DNA of 13,050 nt from an uncultured Altererythrobacter sp. (lineage in GTDB: Bacteria; Pseudomonadota; Alphaproteobacteria; Sphingomonadales; Sphingomonadaceae): NCBI GenBank assembly GCA_946886175.1, contig CAMPIA010000018.1, forward strand, positions 1-13,050, read 5' to 3'. The position numbers and the translations under genes are program-made. The number at the start of each line of letters is the position of its first letter. The first letter of the stretch is position 1. The notes under the pieces are model-generated. The model made no database searches, was not told the origin of the DNA, and was given only the letters and a program-made list of their open reading frames with translations. Of the stretch, positions 7,736 through 13,050 are shown one piece after another.

Positions 7736-8818
7736 TCATTGCTGCTCCAACAGCGCCGTTTCCATCCGTGCGCGATACTCTTTAAGTTGCTCGCGGCAGC
7801 AATCCATCGGATCTGCTCCGCTTTCGATGTTTTTGTGCCACGACACGATCCGCTCGATCGCGCCAGCGACATCGAGCGCGGGGCGCCAGCCCAAAAGATG
7901 GCGCGCCTTCGCGCAATCGAGCGAAAGCATCGTCGCCTCGTGCGGCCGCGACGCATCGTCGATGTCGATGCCGCCACTGCCCCATTCGCCCACCATCCGC
8001 TGCGCGACCCATCCGACTGTTCTGGTGTCATCCACCGACGGGCCGAAATTCCAGGCGGAAGCGGCGTTGCGATCGCCCTCGAGCAACCGCTGCGCGATGA
8101 GCAGATAACCGCCGAGCGCCTCGAGCACGTGCTGCCACGGCCGCACGGCGTGCGGCGACCGGATGCGCACGCGCTCGCCTGCGATCAGGGCGCGAACGAT
8201 GTCGGGGATAAGGCGATCGCGCGCCCAATCTCCGCCGCCGATAACGTTGCCCGCGCGAACCGAGGCGAGCAGCGGCCCGCCCTCGCTGCTAAGAAACGAA
8301 CTGCGATACGACGCGATCGCCAGCTCCGCCGCGCCCTTGCTGGCGCTGTAGGGATCGTGGCCGCCCATTGGGTCTGTTTCGCGGTAAGGCGACACCCATT
8401 CGCGATTTTCGTAGCATTTATCGCTAGTTACCGCGACGATTGCGCGCAGTGACGGGGCGCGGCGACAGGCGTCGAGCAGGTTAACCGTGCCCTGCACGTT
8501 GGTCGCCCAGGTCTCGCGCGGCTCCTCGTACGACAGGCGCACGATCGGCTGAGCAGCGAGATGGAAAACCACTTCGGGATCGAAGTCGGCCACCGCCGCG
8601 TCAAGCGCCGCCTCGTCTCGAACGTCGCCCTCGACGTGGCGCACGATATCGGCCACCCCCGCCTGACGAAACAGGCTGCGCTCTTCCGCGGGGAGCGCAT
8701 AGCCGGTCACTTTGGCGCCGAGCTGGGCGAGCCAGATCGACAGCCAACTTCCCTTAAACCCGGTGTGGCCGGTGAGAAAGACCCGACAACCTTCCCATGG
8801 GGACGGTTCTACCAACAT
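7736..8818 (-). CDS. rfbG: CDP-glucose 4,6-dehydratase
   Basis: A 360-residue extended SDR that converts CDP-glucose to CDP-4-keto-6-deoxyglucose using bound NAD. The NAD motif TGHTGFKG is at residues 16-23, the catalytic TSDK at 131-134 followed by CYENREW, and YSASK at 157-161 gives the Tyr/Lys pair. Length matches RfbG/DdhB (about 360). The ATG at 8818 lies inside the end of rfbF (10-base overlap with its TAG). A GTG two codons earlier (8824) has GAAGGG six bases upstream and could be used instead, but the ATG gives an N-terminus like that of known RfbG (short lead, then W-x-G-x-R-V). It supplies the substrate of RfbH, encoded one base downstream. Confidence 0.95.
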   Translation of the reverse strand: MLVEPSPWEGCRVFLTGHTGFKGSWLSIWLAQLGAKVTGYALPAEERSLFRQAGVADIVRHVEGDVRDEAALDAAVADFDPEVVFHLAAQPIVRLSYEEPRETWATNVQGTVNLLDACRRAPSLRAIVAVTSDKCYENREWVSPYRETDPMGGHDPYSASKGAAELAIASYRSSFLSSEGGPLLASVRAGNVIGGGDWARDRLIPDIVRALIAGERVRIRSPHAVRPWQHVLEALGGYLLIAQRLLEGDRNAASAWNFGPSVDDTRTVGWVAQRMVGEWGSGGIDIDDASRPHEATMLSLDCAKARHLLGWRPALDVAGAIERIVSWHKNIESGADPMDCCREQLKEYRARMETALLEQQ

Positions 8819-9579
8819 TTCCACGGGGCGCCCTTCTGCCAGAGCTCCTCCAGGTAGACCTTGTCGCGCAGCGTATCCATCGGCTGCCAGAAGCCTTCGT
8901 GCGGATAACCGCACAGTTCGCCTTCGGCGGCCAGCCGCTCCATCGGCTCACGCTCCCAGATCGTATCCGCACCATCGATATATTCGTCGAGCACCGACGG
9001 CTCCACGACGAAGAAGCCGCCATTGATCAAGCCGCCATCGCCAGCCGGCTTCTCCTTGAAGCCGACGACTTTGTCCCCATCAAAATCGAGCGCGCCGAAA
9101 CGCCCAGGAGGCGCCACTGCGGTGACGGTCGCCTTCTTGCCGTGGGCGCGGTGGAAGTCGATCAGCGCACCGACGTCCACGTTCGACACGCCATCGCCAT
9201 AAGTAAAGCAAAAGGCGTCGTCGTTGTTGAGATACGGCCGGATCGCCTTGAGCCGCCCGCCGGTCTGCGTGGCGGCGCCGGTTTCCACCATCGTGATGCG
9301 CCAGCCCTCGTTCCAGTTGCGATGGACTTCCATCGAATTCTGAGAGAGGTCGATCGTCACGTCGGCGGTGTGCAAGAAGTAGTTGGCAAAATATTCCTTG
9401 ATCAAATATCCCTTATAGCCGAGACATATTATGAAATCTTTTATCCCGTAATGGGAATAAAGTTTCATGATGTGCCAAATAATCGGCTTCTCTCCGATGT
9501 CGACCATCGGCTTCGGCCTAACAGCGGTCTCTTCCCCCAAACGAGTTCCGAGGCCACCCGCCAGAATAACTGTCTTCAT
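8809..9579 (-). CDS. rfbF: Glucose-1-phosphate cytidylyltransferase
   Basis: A 256-residue nucleotidyltransferase that makes CDP-glucose from CTP and glucose-1-phosphate, the entry step to CDP-dideoxysugars. It has GGLGTRL at 8-14, RPKPM at 21-25, TGGR at 107-110, the metal-binding Asp129 in YGDG, EKP at 176-178 and INGGFFV at 185-191. Length equals DdhA/RfbF (about 257). The ATG at 9579 gives the canonical MKTVILAGG start; the open frame extends upstream but that part has no family similarity. The Shine-Dalgarno is weak (CAAGAA). First gene of the polysaccharide operon. The stretch coding for residues about 34-73 is much more AT-rich than the rest of the window and uses three ATA codons (I46, I50, I51), which may mark foreign origin. 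Confidence 0.95.
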   Translation of the reverse strand: MKTVILAGGLGTRLGEETAVRPKPMVDIGEKPIIWHIMKLYSHYGIKDFIICLGYKGYLIKEYFANYFLHTADVTIDLSQNSMEVHRNWNEGWRITMVETGAATQTGGRLKAIRPYLNNDDAFCFTYGDGVSNVDVGALIDFHRAHGKKATVTAVAPPGRFGALDFDGDKVVGFKEKPAGDGGLINGGFFVVEPSVLDEYIDGADTIWEREPMERLAAEGELCGYPHEGFWQPMDTLRDKVYLEELWQKGAPWKCW

Positions 9580-9648
9580 GGTCAATTCTTGTTTCAAGAG
9601 TAGGATTTGGCATTCGCGCTGGGGCGACGCCCTTTCATAAGATTGGAG

Positions 9649-9677
9649 CCCGTAGGCCAACAGCGCCAATGGGTCAA
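9649..9677 (-). promoter_or_regulatory. Candidate sigma70-type promoter of the polysaccharide operon
   Basis: On the minus strand TTGACC (9677-9672) is followed, after 17 bases, by TACGGG (9654-9649). The -35 box is strong and the -10 box is weak but of the TA-first kind often seen in alphaproteobacteria. It would leave a leader of about 60 bases before rfbF. The 223-base gap between rfbF and the tRNA shows no gene and no other clear promoter. Alternatively the operon could be read through from the tRNA. Confidence 0.4.
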
Positions 9678-9802
9678 CCCGCCCCCACGGTCGCTGACTC
9701 GACCTGTTCCTCCGCATCCTGCTGGTTTGATGCGAAGTTACGGCCGACGCCAGGCGGCGAGGCGCGATAAATGCGATTTCGCACGATGATGAAGTGGTCG
9801 AA

Positions 9803-9878
9803 TGGTGAGCCCTGCTGGGTTCGAACCAGCGACCTACTGATTAAAAGTCAGTTGCTCTACCGACTGAGCTAAGGGCCC
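9803..9878 (-). tRNA. tRNA-Lys (anticodon TTT), CCA encoded
   Basis: The minus strand folds as a complete cloverleaf. Acceptor arms are GGGCCCT and AGGGCTC (one G-T pair), the D stem is GCTC/GAGC, the anticodon stem ACTGA/TCAGT encloses the loop CTTTTAA with anticodon TTT, and the T arm is GCTGG-TTCGAAC-CCAGC. The discriminator is A and the CCA end is encoded (tgg at 9803-9805 on the plus strand). Length is 76 bases. Its 3' end points towards the polysaccharide operon, the side where islands that target tRNA genes insert. Confidence 0.97.
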
Positions 9879-9901
9879 AAACTGCGCGTCTGGCACGCGG
9901 G

Positions 9902-10408
9902 TCACCTATGCAGCCGACGCGGGCGGGTCAAGCGGCGATGGAGCCGCGCGAGGGGCAGGCCGGTCAGCGGGTCGCGCCAGCCGGGCGCGATCGCCGCGGC
10001 GGGCGCTAGGACGAAAGCGCGTTCGCGGAACGCGGGGTGCGGGATCGTCAGGCCCGGCGTGGCCCAGGCCCCGCCGCTCCACAGCACGAGGTCGAGATCG
10101 AGCACCCGCGCGCCCCAGCGTTGGCCGCGGCGCTTGCGGCCGAACTCGCGCTCGATGGCGTGAAGCGCGGCGAGCATGTCCTCTGGCGCGAGATCCGCCT
10201 CCACCATCACCACCGCATTGGCGTAGCGGCGATGCGAAGGCCCGAGCGGAGCGCTGTCGACGATCGGTGAGGGCGCGACGAGTGCGAACCGCGCCGCCAG
10301 CGCCTCCATCGCCGCCGCGAGCACCCACCGCGGCAGGCCGTGGCGCGGATGGCGGACGTTGGCACCGAGCGCGACGAGATAGCGATGCGCCGCGCTCACG
10401 CCGATCAC
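9902..10408 (-). CDS. folK: 2-amino-4-hydroxy-6-hydroxymethyldihydropteridine diphosphokinase
   Basis: A 168-residue HPPK, which transfers pyrophosphate from ATP to 6-hydroxymethyl-dihydropterin in folate synthesis (cytoplasm). The N-terminal strand YLVALGAN (10-17) and the HPPK signature RWGARVLDLDL (97-107), with Asp104 and Asp106 as the magnesium ligands, are clear. Other family features are the IPHP motif (122-125) and RAFVLAP (130-136). I chose the GTG at 10408, which overlaps the aguB stop by four bases (GTGA); a GTG at 10399 is also possible and would remove three residues. The frame continues upstream inside aguB, but that part is a shadow. Length fits the family (about 160). Confidence 0.93.
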   Translation of the reverse strand: MIGVSAAHRYLVALGANVRHPRHGLPRWVLAAAMEALAARFALVAPSPIVDSAPLGPSHRRYANAVVMVEADLAPEDMLAALHAIEREFGRKRRGQRWGARVLDLDLVLWSGGAWATPGLTIPHPAFRERAFVLAPAAAIAPGWRDPLTGLPLARLHRRLTRPRRLHR

Positions 10409-11256
10409 ACGTCCTGACAGATGCGGCCGTAGAGCTGCGGGCGGCGGTCGCGGAAGAAGCCCATGCCCGCGCGGTGCCGGGCCGCGCGCGCGAGGTCGAT
10501 CGTCGCGACCAGCGCGCCGCTCTCGGCGGCGCCGAACTCGCACAGGAAGTCGCCCCATTCGTCGGTCACGAAGCTGTGGCCATAGAACGCCTGCCCGCTC
10601 TCGTTGCCGATGCGGTTCGCCGCGATCACCGGCATGCAGTTCGAGACCGCATGGCCCAGCATCGCGCGGCGCCACATGCGGCTGGTGTCGAGATCGGCGT
10701 CGTAGGGTTCGGAGCCGATCGCGGTGGGGTAGAACAGCAATTCGGCCCCCATCAGCGCCATCACACGCGCGCTCTCGGGGTACCACTGGTCCCAGCACAC
10801 GCCCACGCCGATGCGCGTTCCGAAGACATCCCACACCTTGAACCCGTCGTTCCCCGGGCGGAAATAGTACTTTTCCTCGTAGCCGGGACCGTCGGGGATA
10901 TGGCTCTTGCGGTACGTGCCCAGGATCTCGCCCTCGGGGCCGATCATGGCGAGCGTGTTGTAGTAATGGTGCCCTTCGCGCTCGAAGAAGCTGGTCGGGA
11001 TCGCGACGCCGAGCTTCTTCGCCAGCGCCTGCATCGCGATCACCGAAGGGTGCTCGGCGGTCGGCCGGGCGGCGGCGAACAGCGCCTCGTCCTCGACCTT
11101 GCAGAAATAGGGGCCGGAGAAGAGCTCGGGCGGCAGGATCACTTGCGCGCCCTTGCCGGCAGCGTGCTCGACAAGCGCGGAAACCGCGTCGATATTGGTC
11201 CGCTCGTCGTCCGACGACAGCTCGAGCTGCAACGCGGCTACGGTGATCTCGCTCAT
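10405..11256 (-). CDS. aguB: N-carbamoylputrescine amidase
   Basis: A 283-residue nitrilase-superfamily amidase that converts N-carbamoylputrescine to putrescine, CO2 and ammonia in the agmatine route of polyamine synthesis. The catalytic triad is visible: Glu44 (LPPELF), Lys117 (YRKSHIPDGPGY) and Cys154 (GVCWDQWYPE). The stretches FYPTAIGSEP and KYYFRPGNDGFKVWD are characteristic of AguB rather than of general nitrilases. The ATG at 11256 gives the normal MSEITVAALQ start. Its partner agmatine deiminase (aguA) is not adjacent within this window. The stop overlaps the folK start, so the two are probably co-expressed although their pathways are unrelated. The 169 bases upstream contain no gene. 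Confidence 0.93.
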   Translation of the reverse strand: MSEITVAALQLELSSDDERTNIDAVSALVEHAAGKGAQVILPPELFSGPYFCKVEDEALFAAARPTAEHPSVIAMQALAKKLGVAIPTSFFEREGHHYYNTLAMIGPEGEILGTYRKSHIPDGPGYEEKYYFRPGNDGFKVWDVFGTRIGVGVCWDQWYPESARVMALMGAELLFYPTAIGSEPYDADLDTSRMWRRAMLGHAVSNCMPVIAANRIGNESGQAFYGHSFVTDEWGDFLCEFGAAESGALVATIDLARAARHRAGMGFFRDRRPQLYGRICQDV

Positions 11257-11408
11257 GCCGGAAGGCCTATTTCTCCCGCAGGGCGAAGTCCACCTGGATA
11301 TGGACTTTCGGCGGCGCGGTGCTTGAAGGACATCGCGCATCTCCCGGGGCGCACGCCCGATGGCTGCGCGCAATGTCGCGTTATTTTTCCCTCGACGACC
11401 CGCGACTG

Positions 11409-11423
11409 ACGCGCCGGGCGCGT
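11409..11423. repeat. Short GC-rich inverted repeat after the methyltransferase-like gene
   Basis: ACGCGC-CGG-GCGCGT forms a perfect 6-base stem with a 3-base loop, directly beyond the stop of the 11426-12322 gene. It could help end transcription, but no T-run follows on the minus strand, so it is not a standard intrinsic terminator. The rest of 11257-11408 shows nothing I can name. Confidence 0.3.
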
Positions 11424-11425
11424 GC

Positions 11426-12322
11426 TCAGCGCTTGCGGAACAGCAACGTCATCCGGTCGCTCTCGCCCAAGTCGCGCGTCCGCGCGTCCATTGCGTTGTC
11501 GCCGCCGAGCGTGGGGGGCATCATCCAGACGCCGCCTTCCCAGTTGGCGGGATCGCGGGGGTTGGCGTTGACCTCGCTCGCTTCGACCAGTTCGAACCCC
11601 AGCGCCTCGACGAAACCGATCACGTCCTCCTGCCGCAGATAGCCGTTGCTTCCGTCGGCGTAATCGGCGGGCGCGCCGGCCTTCGCACGGTGCTGGACGA
11701 TCCCGAGCATGCCGCCGGGCTTGAGCAGCGCGCGCATCCGCTCGAGCTCGCTGTCGGCAATGTTCGAGCCCATCATGTTGTGCAGCATCCGGATCACGAC
11801 CACCCGATCGTAAGTGCCGAGCTCCGCTTCGGGAACGGCGTCGAGCGTGAACCCGGTCGCGGGCTGCCCGGTCCACTCCTCCACTTTCGCCGCGAAGCCC
11901 GCGGCGCCATCGCGCAGGCCGGCGCGATCTTCCTCGTCGAGCGAGCCGACATCGGTCGAGCGCCACAGGCCCACCAGCTGACCCTCTGCGCCGAGGTAGT
12001 TGCCGAGCACGCGCGAGTACCAGCCGCCGCCCGGCGCGTATTCGCCGACCTTCATGTCGGGTTCGACCTGGAAGAAGGCCAGTGTCCCGACCGGGTTGCG
12101 ATGCCGGTCGCGCGCGCGGACGGCGTCGCGGTTGGGATTGGCGGCCGCGGCCTCGAGCGCGGCATGGCCCGCATGAGCGGCGGCATCGTGGGCGGCATGG
12201 CCCTGCGCGGCATGGCCCTGCGCGGCATGGCCCTGCGCGGTCTGATCCTGTGCCTGGGCGGGCGCGGCGAGCGCAACGGCCATGGCGAGCGGAGCGGCGG
12301 CGGCGGCAAGCAGAACACGCAT
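11426..12322 (-). CDS. Secreted class I methyltransferase-fold protein with His-rich N-terminal repeat
   Basis: A 298-residue protein with a signal peptide (residues 1-24, cleavage after AQA), a His/Ala/Gln-rich segment (27-53) of repeated AQGHA units, and a methyltransferase-like domain (about 60-298). The nucleotide-binding loop reads EYAPGGGWYSRVL (94-106), and DRVVVIRMLHNMM (172-184) and KPGGMLGIVQH (201-211) match the later strands. It looks like the family of predicted methyltransferases that carry signal peptides; their substrate is unknown, and whether they use SAM outside the cytoplasm is unclear. The ATG at 12322 has AGGGGA eight bases upstream and starts the signal peptide; an earlier in-frame start at 12379 falls within the promoter and is unlikely. 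It is transcribed away from msrA. Confidence 0.8.
   Translation of the reverse strand: MRVLLAAAAAPLAMAVALAAPAQAQDQTAQGHAAQGHAAQGHAAHDAAAHAGHAALEAAAANPNRDAVRARDRHRNPVGTLAFFQVEPDMKVGEYAPGGGWYSRVLGNYLGAEGQLVGLWRSTDVGSLDEEDRAGLRDGAAGFAAKVEEWTGQPATGFTLDAVPEAELGTYDRVVVIRMLHNMMGSNIADSELERMRALLKPGGMLGIVQHRAKAGAPADYADGSNGYLRQEDVIGFVEALGFELVEASEVNANPRDPANWEGGVWMMPPTLGGDNAMDARTRDLGESDRMTLLFRKR
12192..12240. repeat. 15-bp tandem repeat, about 3.3 copies, inside a coding region
   Basis: The unit GCGGCATGGCCCTGC occurs at 12192-12206, 12207-12221 and 12222-12236, with a partial fourth copy (GCGG). It is in frame and encodes the repeated AQGHA pentapeptide near the N-terminus of the secreted methyltransferase-like protein. 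Identical DNA copies point to recent slippage, and copy number may vary between strains. Confidence 0.9.
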
Positions 12323-12351
12323 CGATTGTTTCCCCTGATCGAACGACGGCC

Positions 12352-12379
12352 ACTCTATATCACGCCGGGACGATGACAA
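12352..12379 (-). promoter_or_regulatory. Candidate promoter of the secreted methyltransferase-like gene
   Basis: On the minus strand TTGTCA (12379-12374) and TAGAGT (12357-12352) are 16 bases apart, 30 bases before the ATG at 12322, with the ribosome-binding site AGGGGA in between. The intergenic region (12323-12424) is divergent, so the msrA promoter must also lie here or overlap. On the plus strand TATATC (12356-12361) overlaps the same AT-rich core, but I see no well-spaced -35 for it. Confidence 0.5.
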
Positions 12380-12424
12380 GCGGGCCCGCGCTGCCTATCT
12401 CGCGCGGCGAAGGAGATTGCGACC

Positions 12425-12976
12425 ATGGCGAGCAGCGAACAGGCGATCATCGCCGGCGGATGTTTCTGGTGCACCGAGGCGGTGTTCCGCGACGTGATCG
12501 GCGTCAGCGCGGTCGAGAGCGGCTATATCGGCGGCAGCGCGCCGAATCCCACCTACAAGCAGGTCTGCGGCGGCGACACCGGCCACGCCGAGGCGATCCG
12601 CGTGACTTACGACCCGGCGACGATCAGCCTGCCCGAGATCTACGACGTTTTCCTCGGCACCCACGATCCGACGCAGCTGAACCGCCAGGGCAACGACGTC
12701 GGCACGCAATATCGCAGCGCGATCTTTCCGGTGGACGACGCCCAGCGCGCCGAAGCCGAAGCCGCGATCGAACGCTGGAACGCCGAGCATGCCAGTCAGC
12801 ATGGGGGGCAGCAGGCGGTCACCACGATCGAGGAACCCACCGAGTGGTATCCCGCCGAGGATTACCACCAGGAATACTGGGACGGCGAAGGCCAGCGGAA
12901 CCCCTATTGCCTCGCGGTGATCCCGCCCAAGCTGATGAAGCTGCGCAAGAGCTTCGCCAACCGGGTCAAGGCCTAA
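12425..12976 (+). CDS. msrA: Peptide methionine-(S)-S-oxide reductase
   Basis: A 183-residue MsrA, which repairs methionine-S-sulfoxide in proteins using thioredoxin-derived electrons. The signature GGCFWC is at residues 11-16 with nucleophile Cys13. GYIGG, the GDTGHAEAI stretch (about 50-58), the HDPTQLNRQGNDVGTQYRS segment (about 80-98) and the late YHQEYW are all typical. Resolving cysteines could be C48 or C162. No signal peptide, so it is cytoplasmic. The start has AAGGAG nine bases upstream. It is the only plus-strand gene of the window; the gene to its right converges on it and overlaps by four bases. Confidence 0.97.
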   Translation: MASSEQAIIAGGCFWCTEAVFRDVIGVSAVESGYIGGSAPNPTYKQVCGGDTGHAEAIRVTYDPATISLPEIYDVFLGTHDPTQLNRQGNDVGTQYRSAIFPVDDAQRAEAEAAIERWNAEHASQHGGQQAVTTIEEPTEWYPAEDYHQEYWDGEGQRNPYCLAVIPPKLMKLRKSFANRVKA

Positions 12977-13050
12977 GCCGCCCGCCAGCGCCCGATGAAG
13001 AACCCGTCCATTCCGCCTTGCTCGGCGAGCAGGCCGGGATCGGTCTGCAG
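12973..13050 (-). CDS. C-terminus of a probable RsmB-type rRNA cytosine-C5 methyltransferase (partial)
   Basis: The last 25 codons of a minus-strand gene that enters from the right edge, ending in GGMDGFFIGRWRAA and TAG at 12975-12973. The ending D-G-F-F-I-(G/A)-R is typical of RsmB/NOL1-NOP2-Sun-family RNA m5C methyltransferases. Only this tail is visible, so the family is inferred from a short motif. It overlaps the end of msrA by four bases in convergent orientation. Confidence 0.6.
   Translation of the reverse strand: MQTDPGLLAEQGGMDGFFIGRWRAA

Noticed and set aside
7735..8031. A 99-codon upstream extension of rfbH
   Set aside because: It lies within rfbG in another frame and has no similarity to RfbH; the ATG at 7734 gives the family length.
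9803..9878. tRNA 3' end considered as an att site with a direct repeat
   Set aside because: I found no second copy of its T-arm/acceptor sequence in the window and no integrase, so only the junction is reported.
10267..11409. A 380-codon open frame on the plus strand opposite aguB
   Set aside because: Shadow of aguB and the start of folK; composition is typical of antisense frames and no motif is seen.
12192..12240. Tandem repeat considered as a small CRISPR or regulatory iteron array
   Set aside because: The copies are contiguous without spacers, in frame, and encode a regular pentapeptide inside a gene.

Overview
The window looks like a high-GC alphaproteobacterium, most likely a sphingomonad (Erythrobacteraceae-like). 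This is inferred from gene content, codon bias and promoter style; no marker gene fixes the taxon. It splits into two regions at a tRNA-Lys(TTT) gene (9803-9878, minus strand).

Left region (1-9579): one long minus-strand surface-polysaccharide operon, read from right to left. It opens with the three classic CDP-3,6-dideoxyhexose genes: rfbF (glucose-1-phosphate cytidylyltransferase), rfbG (CDP-glucose 4,6-dehydratase) and rfbH (the PLP/[2Fe-2S] 3-dehydratase, with its diagnostic Cys spacing and Lys-to-His change intact). An unusual set follows: an HpcH/HpaI-type (citrate-lyase-beta fold) aldolase, a HAD-family phosphatase, an acetolactate-synthase-like ThDP enzyme and an NAD-dependent sugar epimerase/reductase. 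The run ends with export genes: a Wza/KpsD-like outer-membrane polysaccharide exporter and the N-terminus of an inner-membrane chain-length/co-polymerase-like protein that runs off the left edge. Most junctions are overlaps or gaps of a few bases, so the genes are probably co-transcribed and translationally coupled. A candidate promoter lies upstream of rfbF. No glycosyltransferase, flippase or polymerase is visible here.

The best reading of the left region is a route to a CDP-activated, probably branched-chain, 3,6-dideoxy sugar. RfbFGH would make the 4-keto-3,6-dideoxy intermediate. The ThDP enzyme would add a carbon branch at the keto carbon, as YerE does in yersiniose synthesis, and the SDR would reduce the product. 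The aldolase and HAD phosphatase might make the 2-oxo-acid donor, which would be new relative to the yersiniose route. This assignment is a hypothesis. A plain 3,6-dideoxyhexose plus a separate ThDP product is the main alternative.

Right region (9803-13050): ordinary chromosomal genes. These are tRNA-Lys, folK, aguB (coupled to folK by a GTGA overlap), a secreted methyltransferase-fold protein with a His-rich tandem repeat, and divergent msrA. The C-terminus of what looks like an RsmB-type rRNA cytosine methyltransferase converges on msrA. The tRNA's 3' end faces the polysaccharide operon, and rfbF holds a markedly AT-rich patch. Both fit acquisition of the sugar locus next to a tRNA, although no integrase or duplicated att site is seen in the window.
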